Source of the DNA: Planctomycetales bacterium
GTDB taxonomy: Bacteria; Planctomycetota; Planctomycetia; Pirellulales; Pirellulaceae
Length of the DNA: 53,364 nucleotides
Assembly: GCA_020426845.1 (NCBI GenBank)
Contig: JAGQPF010000480.1
Span: 1-53,364, forward strand
Direction of reading: 5' to 3'
The translations under genes and the position numbers were made by a program. Positions within the stretch are counted from its first letter, which is position 1, and every line of letters starts with the position of its first letter. Below, piece after piece: positions 1 through 8,577 of the stretch. The notes under the pieces are model-generated. The model saw only the letters and a program-made list of their open reading frames with translations, did no database searches and was not told where the DNA came from.

Positions 1-1839
1 CGCATCGAAGTGACACACCTTCAACCCGTTCACCCAAGTTTCGATCGTCGGCAAGTCGCCGCCCGTGCAGCGCACCCGCAGCCGGTTCCAATCATCCGTC
101 TTCCAAACCTGCAGCCACTGCGCAGGCGCGCAGCTCTCGCGATACACGCCAACCGGCCAGTCGGACGTGCGAGCGTCGATCGCCATCGCCAACTCCGGCT
201 TGCCCGGATCGATTCTCGAGAAGCCCCAGGGACGAAACGGCACGCTGTAGCGTGGTGTCTCCAGGCGAATGTGGCCGACATTACCGTGGTCGTGGTGATC
301 CACATAGATTTGCCAGCCGCCGCCCTGCTCATCGGCGCGAAGGAACACGCCGCTGTCCGGCCCCCAATCAGACCGTAGCGACAACTCGAGCTCGAATTCG
401 CCAAAGGTTCGATCGGTCAGCAACAGCCCGCCATTGCCTGATCCCGGCGGGTCCTGCTCGCCTCGCAGACTGCCGTCGGCGTGCGCGGTCCAGTGGCCGC
501 CCGTGCCGTGCTGACCCCGCTCCCGTTGGCGATGCCACCCCGTCAGGTCCTTGCCGTTCCAGAGCGATTGCCACGGCTGCGCCAATGGCCGGCTGATGAG
601 CATTTTCAGCTTCGACTTGGGACCGGTCGGGCCTCCATCGCGGGCGACCCTTGTGAGGCCCGGTGGACCGGTCACGCGCCGCGCAAGGATGTCCTGCTCC
701 GTAAACCGCGCCAACAGGATCTCGCCATCCGAGGAGCGATTGCGATCGTAGGAAATATAGATCGTGCCGTCGGGTGCCTGAAATCCGTCCGGATATGAGA
801 TCCCTTTGCGCTCATCCAGCACCAATCCGCCCTGCCACGTCTGGCCGTCATCCGCGGAAAGCCAGGCACTCAATTGCACGCGTCCTTCATGTGCTTCCGG
901 GCGATCGCCATGCTTCACCAGCAGCAGCCGGCCGGACTGCAGCCGCCGAATGTGAAACCTCGCGACCGGATGCTTGATCGCCGAAACCGTGGGCTCGGAC
1001 CAGGAGCGGCCGCCATCCCCGGAAGTCGACTCCATGATGCCCAAGCGTGTTCGAGCCAGCATCCAGAGCGACTTGTCAGTCCGCTCAACGATCATGTGCT
1101 CGTGCCAGTCCGGCTGCGGGAAAACGGCGGCGCCGCGCCGCTGCCAACTCTTCCCTTGATCGCGGGAAACGAACACGTTGGCGCCACGTAGCGGGTCGAG
1201 CTCCGCAAAACAGCCTCGAAACGGCCCAAACCCGCCACGTTGGTCCAGCGAGATGGGCAACATCCACTCGCCACTGGAGAGCACCGTCGGCTTGTTCAAC
1301 GTGACGCCATGCCAGATTCGTTGCGGGGACGACCATGCCGGCTCGTCGCCGTCCGGGTTGTCGCAGACCGTGGCCCAGACACCCGCGCGGCCATCGAACA
1401 TGTCCATCGACTGGTCGAAGAACAGCCACAGCCGTCCAGCGGGATCGGTCCATAAGTTTCCGACCAGAATGCTGCGTTCCCGCGGCAGCAATGCGTCGTG
1501 GGAGTCGAGCACCATGCGCGGCGGAGACCAAGTTTCACCATCGTCGTCGCTGCTGGCGAGCACAAAGAAGGCCTTGGGGCTGTCGCCACCCGCCACCCAG
1601 CACGCCCAAAGCCGGCCCCTGGGCGTACGTTCGATGCCAATGGTCATCCCGTAATCAAGACGGTCGTAGCCGTATTGCGGCAGCGGCGACGTGTTCGGAA
1701 TCGGGGCCACGAGCGCGTGTTCAGCAATCGCCTCAAATTTGGCGATCCGCGCCGCCGCTTCCTCGGGCGTCTCCGCCGCCGCAACGTTCCATGCCAAACC
1801 GCACACCACGACTGTGCTGGTGAAGAGCAGATGATTCAT
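1..1839 (-). CDS. Secreted sialidase-like protein fused to 3-keto-disaccharide hydrolase (DUF1080) domain, 3' end cut by window edge
   Basis: The reading frame is open from the ATG at 1839 down to base 1 with no stop, so the C-terminus lies outside the window (at least 613 codons). A short signal peptide (MNHLLFTSTVVVCGLAW, then NVAAAE) predicts export. Residues ~30-395 look like a six-bladed BNR/Asp-box sialidase: there are several S-x-D-x-G-x-T/S-W boxes (SSDDDGETW, SRDQGKSW, SGDGGRSW, SADDGQTW). Residues ~410-613 match the DUF1080/3-keto-disaccharide hydrolase family (LWNGKDLTGW, then a concanavalin-like FGEFELELSLR and DSGVFLRAD). The family acts on exported glycans; the exact substrate is not readable. 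The linker between the two domains is encoded by a palindromic repeat (621-673). A MITE-like repeat sits just upstream of the start, and no strong RBS is visible. Both domain calls are confident; the enzyme specificity is not. Confidence 0.88.
   Translation of the reverse strand, partial: MNHLLFTSTVVVCGLAWNVAAAETPEEAAARIAKFEAIAEHALVAPIPNTSPLPQYGYDRLDYGMTIGIERTPRGRLWACWVAGGDSPKAFFVLASSDDDGETWSPPRMVLDSHDALLPRERSILVGNLWTDPAGRLWLFFDQSMDMFDGRAGVWATVCDNPDGDEPAWSSPQRIWHGVTLNKPTVLSSGEWMLPISLDQRGGFGPFRGCFAELDPLRGANVFVSRDQGKSWQRRGAAVFPQPDWHEHMIVERTDKSLWMLARTRLGIMESTSGDGGRSWSEPTVSAIKHPVARFHIRRLQSGRLLLVKHGDRPEAHEGRVQLSAWLSADDGQTWQGGLVLDERKGISYPDGFQAPDGTIYISYDRNRSSDGEILLARFTEQDILARRVTGPPGLTRVARDGGPTGPKSKLKMLISRPLAQPWQSLWNGKDLTGWHRQRERGQHGTGGHWTAHADGSLRGEQDPPGSGNGGLLLTDRTFGEFELELSLRSDWGPDSGVFLRADEQGGGWQIYVDHHDHGNVGHIRLETPRYSVPFRPWGFSRIDPGKPELAMAIDARTSDWPVGVYRESCAPAQWLQVWKTDDWNRLRVRCTGGDLPTIETWVNGLKVCHFDA
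621..673. repeat. Palindromic dispersed repeat, copy A (inside sialidase/DUF1080 gene)
   Basis: This is a ~53-bp imperfect palindrome. The outer arms are GACCGGTC at both ends, and the inner arms are GGGCCTC and GAGGCCC around a loop reading CATCGCGGGCGACCCTTGT. The same sequence recurs at 2747-2797, 51784-51830 and, degenerate, at 46937-46979. Here it is read in frame by the minus-strand gene as GPPGLTRVARDGGPTGP and forms the linker between the sialidase and DUF1080 domains. Confidence 0.85.
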
Positions 1840-1855
1840 GGCGGATGACTCCAAC

Positions 1856-1945
1856 GCATTTCAAAAGCTTCCCGATCGGCAATCGGGTTGACAAAACCAG
1901 CAGAAAAACTGCCTTCGATTGCGCCAGGGAAGGTTTTTGAAATGC
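1856..1945. repeat. MITE-like repeat, copy 1
   Basis: The element is about 90 bp with terminal inverted repeats: GCATTTCAAAAGCTTCCC at the left end, and a right end that reads GCATTTCAAAAACCTTCCC on the other strand. It also has an internal palindrome around CCCGATCGGCAATCGGG. A copy that differs at about five positions lies in opposite orientation at 30116-30203. It sits directly upstream of the sialidase gene. No transposase is nearby. The rest of the gap to 2102 shows no recognisable feature. Confidence 0.8.
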
Positions 1946-2102
1946 CCTCTCGTTAGTCCACAAAGGTGGCGTATGCTGCAGTGTCGCAGCAGGTTGCTGC
2001 GATGCCGGGACGCTTCCAGCGCGGCCCGTTCGGCCCGTGCTCCGACGATTCGACGCTGCGTCCTAACATTAGAACCGCAGGATAACGCGTGGACGACTGC
2101 CG

Positions 2103-2969
2103 TCAATCAAATGTCGATCGGAAGGCGTCCAGATTAGCCTGGCTGCGACGTCCTCCGCCAGGAATGGCGAACACGATTCTCGAGAATCCGGCGCCGTACC
2201 GTTCGATCGCCTGGCGAGCGGTGCGAGATGCCACTGCGGGATCTCCGCCGAACGCCCCGCATCCCCAGGCGCCAAGCAACAGGTGCGTGACACCCACCGC
2301 GTGAGCCGCGCAAAGCACATTCTCCCAACGCCGCAGAAAGGTGGTGGCCACCTGATCCACGCGCCCGGGATGCCGTCGCAGAAAGGGACCGCTGTTGGGA
2401 GCGGGTGCGGTGATCACGGAGACAAGAAACGGCGTCTCCAGCAGGTTGCCCGTTCCGCGGGTCTTAAAAAAGGGCACGCCGGGACTGAAAATCAGATGGT
2501 CGGTATAGAGCAGCGAGTCCTGGCGGCGATTTGCCTCGTAGTACTCCATGCAGCGGAGCAAGCAGGGATAAAGCCCCGAACAACGGCAAAGGTCTTCCTC
2601 TTGAGCCTTCGCGCCGTTTAAAAAGCCGCCTCCCGGACTGCGTGCGGAAGCGAAGTTCAGTAGTGCGACGTGAGCGGCAGCGCCGGACCGCTTCACCAGA
2701 GCTTGGGCCATCACTTGAGTCGTCCCGTCGACCACTTCCACCGGGGCCGGTCCACCGGGCCTAACAATGGTCGCCTGCGATGGAGGCCCGACCAGTCGTC
2801 CACTGCTCGCTTGGCTTCGCAGCGAATTCAGGCTCTCCGGTGTAAAGAGACGCGTCCCGTCAACGGCGCGGCGTTGCGAGTCGGCAAAGTCGACCTCACC
2901 GCTCGCGCACCAATACCTGCCGCTTCCAATCAATTGCAGCACCTCTTGCGCCGCATCCTTCAGATTCAT
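2103..2969 (-). CDS. Bacterial-type poly(ADP-ribose) glycohydrolase (TIGR02452/DUF2263 family)
   Basis: This protein (288 aa) carries the PARG signature PGGGFLNGAKAQEE, i.e. GGG-x(7)-QEE, at residues ~113-125. The two adjacent glutamates are the family's catalytic residues, which cleave ribose-ribose bonds of poly(ADP-ribose) or remove ADP-ribose from proteins. LNFASA just before the signature and GAWGCGAFGGDP near the C-terminus are typical macrodomain loops. The N-terminal ~45 residues match the DUF2263 N-terminal region (GxY at residues ~17-19). The ATG at 2969 is preferred because GGAAAAGG precedes it; an in-frame ATG at 3026 has no RBS. Residues ~59-75 (VGPPSQATIVRPGGPA) come from an inserted palindromic repeat between the N-terminal region and the catalytic domain. 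No ADP-ribosyltransferase is seen nearby. Confidence 0.88.
   Translation of the reverse strand: MNLKDAAQEVLQLIGSGRYWCASGEVDFADSQRRAVDGTRLFTPESLNSLRSQASSGRLVGPPSQATIVRPGGPAPVEVVDGTTQVMAQALVKRSGAAAHVALLNFASARSPGGGFLNGAKAQEEDLCRCSGLYPCLLRCMEYYEANRRQDSLLYTDHLIFSPGVPFFKTRGTGNLLETPFLVSVITAPAPNSGPFLRRHPGRVDQVATTFLRRWENVLCAAHAVGVTHLLLGAWGCGAFGGDPAVASRTARQAIERYGAGFSRIVFAIPGGGRRSQANLDAFRSTFD
2747..2797. repeat. Palindromic dispersed repeat, copy B (inside PARG gene)
   Basis: This is the same palindrome as at 621-673 in the opposite relative orientation, with a few changes (CTAACAATGGTCGCCTGC in the loop region). The PARG gene reads it as VGPPSQATIVRPGGPA, a different phase and strand from copy A, and the frame stays open. 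Confidence 0.85.
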
Positions 2970-3052
2970 TACCTTTTCCGTCGTTGCTTCTACAGGTTGT
3001 TGACTTGCTTCTCCGCATGACACCATGATGGCCGTCCGAGTTCGCCAGCGAA

Positions 3053-5236
3053 CTACTTCTGCCAGATCGACTTGAGTTCGTGCGCCTCGAAAGAAATCAG
3101 CTTGGCGTTCCCACCGACCGCCGTCACGGACACTTCCTCGACGTCCTGCTTGCCTGGTCCGGCGCCGCTGATGTAGACCCGGCCGTCGTTGCCGACGATT
3201 TCGGTTAACGATCGATCGGCGAGCACTTGGATTTCAATCCGGCCATCAACCGGCTTGAGCGGAGCCTCGTTCAGCTTCTCGGCCTTGGCATCGTAGAATA
3301 CGGTTCGCCCGGCCAGTTTCAGCTCGACGGAAGTCGCGTCGCCAATTTCCACGCTCAACCGCGCGTCCAGCAAGTCGCTGCCCACCGACAAAACGACCGG
3401 CTGGCCGGAGACGAGCGGCTGTGCTTGGGCGCGTGCGCTGCGGATGCGGAGACGCTCGATCTCACGGATGGGCTTGGCGAACATGCGAACGCCGTCGGCC
3501 GTTTTCCGCAGCGTTAGTCGATGCGGAAAGCTGAAATGCTGGTTGTAGGGCCCCGGAGCTTCAACTCGGAGCCAGCCCACTTGAATCTTCCGCCCGTCCG
3601 GCGCGTTGTCGAACGTCTGGGATGCGTAATACGGGCCCCAATGGACCTGACGCTTGCCCTCGTGCTCGGGAACAAAGGTCTTGCCGTCGAACTTGCCGAG
3701 GGCGTACTTGGCATCCGCCGCAAATACCACCCAGCGAGCGTCCTCCATGTCACCATCAACGGGCAGCTTGAACAGCTCCGTGCACTCGAAGTATCCCGGC
3801 AGATGACTTTGTTCCGTCCAGTCCTTAAGGTTAGTCGACGTGTAAAACGCCGCGTTCTGCTTGAACTGAGGGTGCTCGTCGTAGACGACCATCACCCAAT
3901 GTCCGCTGAGCTGTTTCGCCCTGTCGTTCAGCGGCTGATCCTGCTTGCCATACGAGTACCAAATCACTTTCGGATCGCGGCCGGAATGCTTGACGACAGG
4001 GTTGCCTTCATACCATGCGAAGGACTTTCCGCCATCCGTGCTGTAGGCCACCGACTCGCCCGCCCCGGTGTCGGTGAGAAACAGCACCAGAGCGCCGCTT
4101 CCCCAGCCGGCCGTGTTCTTCGCGTCCACCGTGCCCCCGCCCGAAAAGCAATCGCCACGCGCCATCGTTTTGGGAAACAGCTTATTCGGTTGCTGCTCCC
4201 AGTGGAGCAAGTCCTTGCTTGTGGCGTGGCCCCAGGTCATGTTGCCCCAAGGCAGAGCAACGGGGTTGTGCTGGAAGAAAAAGTGCCACGTGCCGTCGTG
4301 ATAGACCATGCCGTTCGGGTCATTGTTCCAGCCGACCTTCTGCGTGAAGTGAAACTGAGGCCGATGCGGCTCTGCATAGAATCCGTCCTCGCCGGGAATC
4401 GTGTCCGCTTGCTTGACCAGAGCGAATCCTTCCTCCGTCGCCTTCGTCGCGACGACGCGGAGGGACTGGCCGCGGTATGCCTTGATGTTGAAGTACGCAT
4501 ACCAATCGGTGGTCTCGGCCGAGGCGGCGATCTTCAGCCCATAGTCGCGCACCTTGCTGTCGCCGGCGAACAAGCTCAGCCGACCATCGACTTTGCCGGT
4601 GTTTTGAATCGGCACGATCAGGTACTTACGCTCCCCCACGAACTGCTTCTCGTGCTGGGACAGCACGGGCACCTTCGGCTTGACGTCCGTCTGCACAATG
4701 TGGTCGACGTTGACGTGTCCCCAACCACCGGTGGCCGCATCCACGATCTGCAGGTTGACCATTTTCCCCGCCAGCTCGCCCAGGTCCCAATAGGCCAGCG
4801 ACAGCTCCTCGCTCCCGCCTGACTCGGTGTTGTCACCAGCCATCGACTGCACGACGCGGCCGTCCGCGACCAGATTCATGCAGGTCTTGCCCGCGTGACC
4901 GCCGCCGCCGATCAGGAACGTCAAGTATCTCCGCTCGACGCGAAACGACGGCGACGTCAGCGTGCCCGTCGTGTCGTCACCTCGCAAGAACGAGTTCACC
5001 AAGCCTCGGCCTAGAAAGCCACTGACATGCATTTGGCCGGGAAGCGTGCCTTGGGCCGGCCCGGCGCCGAACGCGTCTCCCTCCACGCGCCATGCTCCAT
5101 AGGTATCGCCCTCAAAATCGGCGACGAGAATGTCCGGCCGCGCGATTTCCTGACCGGAGACCAGGGTCGCCAACAACAAGACGCTCAGAACTGCCGAAGC
5201 ACGCGGAAGACGACGGCGACACGTTGTTCGTTTCAT
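3053..5236 (-). CDS. Secreted glycoside hydrolase family 32 protein (levanase/fructan beta-fructosidase type)
   Basis: The protein has 727 aa and a signal peptide (hydrophobic stretch ~14-27 ending VSGQ). Residues ~35-185 form an N-terminal beta-sandwich module often found in planctomycete levanases, and ~185-285 a second small module. The catalytic five-bladed propeller starts at ~290. All three GH32 acidic motifs are visible: WNNDPNG with nucleophile Asp306, RDP at ~420-422 (transition-state stabiliser) and FECTELF with acid/base Glu484. The C-terminal ~120 residues form the usual beta-sandwich. The family retains configuration and hydrolyses terminal or internal beta-fructosyl bonds of levan, inulin or sucrose. 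Whether this one is an endo-levanase or an exo-fructosidase cannot be told from sequence alone. A 77-bp gap separates it from the upstream phosphoesterase. Confidence 0.93.
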   Translation of the reverse strand: MKRTTCRRRLPRASAVLSVLLLATLVSGQEIARPDILVADFEGDTYGAWRVEGDAFGAGPAQGTLPGQMHVSGFLGRGLVNSFLRGDDTTGTLTSPSFRVERRYLTFLIGGGGHAGKTCMNLVADGRVVQSMAGDNTESGGSEELSLAYWDLGELAGKMVNLQIVDAATGGWGHVNVDHIVQTDVKPKVPVLSQHEKQFVGERKYLIVPIQNTGKVDGRLSLFAGDSKVRDYGLKIAASAETTDWYAYFNIKAYRGQSLRVVATKATEEGFALVKQADTIPGEDGFYAEPHRPQFHFTQKVGWNNDPNGMVYHDGTWHFFFQHNPVALPWGNMTWGHATSKDLLHWEQQPNKLFPKTMARGDCFSGGGTVDAKNTAGWGSGALVLFLTDTGAGESVAYSTDGGKSFAWYEGNPVVKHSGRDPKVIWYSYGKQDQPLNDRAKQLSGHWVMVVYDEHPQFKQNAAFYTSTNLKDWTEQSHLPGYFECTELFKLPVDGDMEDARWVVFAADAKYALGKFDGKTFVPEHEGKRQVHWGPYYASQTFDNAPDGRKIQVGWLRVEAPGPYNQHFSFPHRLTLRKTADGVRMFAKPIREIERLRIRSARAQAQPLVSGQPVVLSVGSDLLDARLSVEIGDATSVELKLAGRTVFYDAKAEKLNEAPLKPVDGRIEIQVLADRSLTEIVGNDGRVYISGAGPGKQDVEEVSVTAVGGNAKLISFEAHELKSIWQK

Positions 5237-5314
5237 CGGAACGCAAATCCAATGGGCAAGTTTGTGATGAGCAAGCCGTGGGAAACCGCTTGGTCGCTTC
5301 GGAGCACCGCTTCG

Positions 5315-6223
5315 CTATCCGGCTCTCCAGGCCAGTTGCTTGGTCTGGCCGTTCCAGGGGTGCTCGGAATCGGTCGTGTGCGTCGTCAGCGTCACGCCGC
5401 CGGGGGCAAGCCGAGCGGTCGTCCAACCCGTCGTCGACTTGGACGCGTCAGCGACGTACGATATCGCCGGCGTGTTCAGTATGTGGATGCCCTGATGTTC
5501 GGCGTACCCACGATCATGAATGTGCCCATGGATGTACGCCTTGACCCACTTGCGGGGGCCGATCACCTCCCACAACGGCTCCGAGTCAATCAGGCCGCCG
5601 GGAAAGTGCAGCGGGTCGCCGCCGAGTCGCGGATTGTGATGCGTGACCACGATCGCCGGCTTGGTCTTCATGGCGTCCAGCGCCTTCTCCAGCCACTTGA
5701 GTTGCTGCTCGCCGAGCGTCCCCGGCGTGACCATCGTTTTCTGCAACGAATCGAGCAGAAAGAAATTGGCGTGCCGAGTCTCGACGACAGAAATGTGTCG
5801 CGACTCCACGGCGGGACTCTCGAGCCGCAGGTCCTTCAGCACCTCGTAGAAATTTTCTCGGTGGTCATGGTTGCCAAGCGTCAAATGCGTCTCGACCTTC
5901 GCTTCGCGCAGCGGCTGAATGAGCTTGGCAAAGTGCCGATAATCGCCGAGCTGACCGTCCTTGAGGGCGAGGTCGCCGTTGACAATCACGCCGGCAGGCC
6001 GCCGCGTTCGCGTGACCAATTCGCTCACGACCTGCCTCAAGTGCGTCGGCACTGGCGAGTCGGCCGGGTGCTTCTCGCCGATATGTGTGTCGTTCAGCAG
6101 ATAGACCAAGTCGTCTTCGACTTCTGACGCGTGCGTCTCCGCGCTTGCGCCGCAGAGCAAAACGCTCGCGCCGGCAACCTGGAGAAAACGGCGACGATTG
6201 GCTGAGCAGAGATGGACAGGCAC
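5315..6223 (-). CDS. Tat-exported calcineurin-like metallophosphoesterase
   Basis: This protein (302 aa) carries all the dimetal phosphoesterase motifs: DxH (NDTH, Asp45/His47), GD (NGDLA), GNHD (LGNHDHR), a later H (VVTHHNP) and GHxH (IHGHIH). The GTG at 6223 is chosen because GAAGGAG lies 5 bases upstream and the protein then begins with a twin-arginine signal (NRRRFLQVAG, residues 9-18) followed by a hydrophobic stretch. The longer in-frame ORF to 6490 would bury that signal. The likely site is the periplasm. The substrate (phosphomonoester, phosphodiester or cyclic nucleotide) is not evident. It is separated from the upstream unknown gene by 172 bp with no feature I recognise. Confidence 0.9.
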   Translation of the reverse strand: MPVHLCSANRRRFLQVAGASVLLCGASAETHASEVEDDLVYLLNDTHIGEKHPADSPVPTHLRQVVSELVTRTRRPAGVIVNGDLALKDGQLGDYRHFAKLIQPLREAKVETHLTLGNHDHRENFYEVLKDLRLESPAVESRHISVVETRHANFFLLDSLQKTMVTPGTLGEQQLKWLEKALDAMKTKPAIVVTHHNPRLGGDPLHFPGGLIDSEPLWEVIGPRKWVKAYIHGHIHDRGYAEHQGIHILNTPAISYVADASKSTTGWTTARLAPGGVTLTTHTTDSEHPWNGQTKQLAWRAG

Positions 6224-6395
6224 AGGGGCTCCTTCGACAAACAGGAGTGCAAACACGAGCGAGAACAGTTCGGCCGTGACGGCCAATCGACAACCAGCCA
6301 TCATAAACCGCGAGCCGTTGACGTGCTTGACGGCGCGGGCCGCCATCGCGAACCGATGCTTCCAAGGCCCGCTGGCCGCGTCCCTTCCGTCGATG

Positions 6396-7550
6396 TTACT
6401 TCCATCGATAAAGCCGCGGCTGCCAGGCCTGCTCCACCTTGGCAAAGCAAACCAGCACGCCCGAGACACCCGAACGCCGGGCGGCCTCAAGTTGCTGGTT
6501 GAGCTGCGTTTCGGTCACATCCCAACCCTGGACAACCGCGATCAGCCGGCTCGCCGACACCGGCTCGGCTTGATGACGGGCCGGCATCACCGCAAACGAT
6601 GTGACGGCCGACTCGATCCAGCCGGCGGGCTCGCCATACCTCGGCAGGTCACGTCCCCAATCGCGATACGGCAACAACACTCCCAGCGTTTCGCATTGTT
6701 CAGCGACGGGAGTCAATTGCTTCGTGTACGCTTTCCAGCAGATTCCGCGGTAACAACCCACGCCCGCGCATGGCCCGTCGTGAGCTCCGTCGGCTTCCTC
6801 ACACTCGGTCGTCCAAACCGGAATAATGCGCGATGTGGAGGCAGTTTTCTTGACGGCCACCACAAACGCTTGGGCAGCATCTTTTTCGATCGGAGTCGAC
6901 GTGCGGATCTTGCCATAATCGGATGTCCAGCGACACAGGTTGTTGCCACAACCACAGGCCGACGGCGCCCCTTGCAGATCATTAAGGAACACAACCTTCG
7001 CCGCCGGCAGAGATTCCAGCAAACCGCGGACTCGATCCAGCTGCGCTTGAAACGGCTCTTGATTCAGGATCGGCACCCACGGGTGCACTTTCACCACCTC
7101 GTTCTCCCCGGGCACCGGCGGGTCCTTGAAAAGCCGGCGCCACTCCTGGTGCCCTTGCAAGCTGGCCATCCACGCCGGGTGCTGGTCCGCCAGCTCCTTG
7201 CAGCGAGCAACTTCAATCCAATAACACAGATCGAGGTTCGCGGCCACGATGCGCTGGCATGCCTTACGCTCTCGTTCGCGCTGATCTCCGCCGCGCAGCT
7301 CAAGAGCAATCGCTCCGATCCCCGAACTGCGCAGCGTCGCGAGACGCTCGTCGGTTACTTGCTCGGCGCTGAGCATCGCGCCACGAAACGCCTGTGTCTT
7401 CCCGTTAGCCAAGGCTGGCTCCGCCGCCTGCGCCAGCGAGGTGGTCGCGACGATTGCCAGACCGACGGCCCAGCGAAGCCGCGCCGGCTTCCTAGGAAGC
7501 CGTTGAAGAACGGCTGATCCGGCAGTTGATTTAACGTTGGTCGTGATCAT
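6396..7550 (-). CDS. Secreted protein of unknown function with cysteine clusters
   Basis: I do not recognise the family. Starting at the ATG at 7550 the product has 384 aa. A charged N-terminus is followed by a hydrophobic segment (LRWAVGLAIVATTSLAQAAE) with an AQA-AE cleavage-like site, so export is likely. Two cysteine-rich patches stand out (SACGCGNNLCRW and GPCAGVGCYRGICW) and could bind metal or form disulfides. The order of alternating hydrophobic strands and helices (AIALELRGG, KVVFLNDLQG, RIIPVWTTEC, GVLLPYRDWG, LIAVVQGWD, GVLVCFAK) resembles a TIM-barrel glycosidase-like fold, which is only inference. The first ~17 codons lie within a dispersed repeat (7498-7582), so the exact start is uncertain. 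Confidence 0.7.
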   Translation of the reverse strand: MITTNVKSTAGSAVLQRLPRKPARLRWAVGLAIVATTSLAQAAEPALANGKTQAFRGAMLSAEQVTDERLATLRSSGIGAIALELRGGDQRERERKACQRIVAANLDLCYWIEVARCKELADQHPAWMASLQGHQEWRRLFKDPPVPGENEVVKVHPWVPILNQEPFQAQLDRVRGLLESLPAAKVVFLNDLQGAPSACGCGNNLCRWTSDYGKIRTSTPIEKDAAQAFVVAVKKTASTSRIIPVWTTECEEADGAHDGPCAGVGCYRGICWKAYTKQLTPVAEQCETLGVLLPYRDWGRDLPRYGEPAGWIESAVTSFAVMPARHQAEPVSASRLIAVVQGWDVTETQLNQQLEAARRSGVSGVLVCFAKVEQAWQPRLYRWK

Positions 7551-7582
7551 GAGTCCGGTTCCGGTTGCCGTTGGTCTACTTC
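7498..7582. repeat. Dispersed ~100-bp repeat, diverged copy
   Basis: This is the third and most diverged member of the family also seen at 21466-21567 and 35523-35620. Shared blocks are AGCCGTTGAA, a CCGGCA core, GATCATGA and TTCCGGTTGCC. It covers the 5' end of the unknown secreted gene and the intergenic space to the DUF3179 gene stop. Confidence 0.55.
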
Positions 7583-8577
7583 CCAATCGCGTCGAGCATC
7601 GTCTTGGGGTTCTCGGCGGCCCAGGCGTACCAGCGGCACTGAATTCCGCTGGCCCATTCCAGCTGTTGCCCGCGCAGCGGGCCATCGACGGCGCGTCCCG
7701 CCAGCGTCCACCGCGAGCCCGTCTCCTTGTCCTTGAACGGCGCCGACTCGGGCGAGACTTCGTCGGCGTACAGGGTCAAGCTGCGATCGCCGAGTTGGCG
7801 ACGGTAGGCGACGGCAGTCTGTGTCGGGCCGTACCAGAAAACAGCGATATCCACTCCATCGACTTGATCCAATTGGCAGGCTCGCTCGGGCAAGCCATCC
7901 AGCCGGTAGGCCTTGCGCGAATTCGGAAACTCGACGCCAAGCACGTTCGCCAGCGGCACAAGCCGGTTATCGACCTCTCCCATTGATCGCTTCGCCTCGG
8001 GGCTCACCTCCGTCGGCAGCGGCTTGACCTCGTACTTCTTGCCGTCAAACAGATCGTAGGCCGTGGATTCGGGGTGCAGCATCATCCAGTGCGACCAGTT
8101 GGTCATCAGGTTCGGAATCCGCTGCAGCCGCTGGCCCGACTGCGGCCCCTCGAAAGCCACGCCGGTCAACGCCGACCAGAGCGTGCCATCCTTGCTGCGG
8201 ACGACCATGACGCCGTTACGCCTTCCGTAAAACTCAAAGCCGTAGTTCTTGCGATAGGCAGTCACAAATCCGCTATCGGGATCGTAGAAGAACAGGCCGT
8301 AGGTGTCATTGATCACTCGCCCGCCAGCCAGAAAGTGGCGAAGCGGCACGGCGCCTCCGTTGTGTGAGGCGCGAATCCACGCGAGCACGCGATCATCGTC
8401 CCGAATCAGTCCTTTGCGATGCTGCGTCGAGCAGTACGAACAGGGAGGCTCCGTCACGGACTTGAACCGTCCCGGCGCCACACGCTCCACTTGAGACTCT
8501 CGCGTCTGCCCGGCTGCATGCAAGGGGAACAGCATAGACGCCGCCAACAGAAAGTAGAATCGGGACGGATTCATCAT
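7576..8577 (-). CDS. DUF3179 domain-containing exported protein
   Basis: From the ATG at 8577 (or the adjacent ATG at 8574) the product has 333 aa with an N-terminal signal peptide (FYFLLAASMLFPLHAAGQ). The body matches DUF3179: segments such as DRVLAWIRASHNG, YGLFFYDPDSG, VMVVRSKDGTLWSALTGVAFEG and the W-x-H-W-M-M-L-H-P block are typical. DUF3179 proteins are exported and their activity is unknown. A CSYC pair at residues ~43-46 of the mature region could bind metal or heme but lacks the full CxxCH. It ends 25 bp before the start of the next minus-strand gene and is probably co-transcribed with it. The longer ORF upstream (to 8727) has no RBS and would hide the signal peptide. Confidence 0.82.
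   Translation of the reverse strand: MMNPSRFYFLLAASMLFPLHAAGQTRESQVERVAPGRFKSVTEPPCSYCSTQHRKGLIRDDDRVLAWIRASHNGGAVPLRHFLAGGRVINDTYGLFFYDPDSGFVTAYRKNYGFEFYGRRNGVMVVRSKDGTLWSALTGVAFEGPQSGQRLQRIPNLMTNWSHWMMLHPESTAYDLFDGKKYEVKPLPTEVSPEAKRSMGEVDNRLVPLANVLGVEFPNSRKAYRLDGLPERACQLDQVDGVDIAVFWYGPTQTAVAYRRQLGDRSLTLYADEVSPESAPFKDKETGSRWTLAGRAVDGPLRGQQLEWASGIQCRWYAWAAENPKTMLDAIGK

Noticed and set aside
1733-1963. Small minus-strand frame across the repeat at 1856-1945, with the peptide KPSLAQSKAVF also encoded at the second copy
   Set aside because: The same peptide in both copies follows from DNA identity of the repeat; there is no RBS, and the frame is not conserved outside the repeat.
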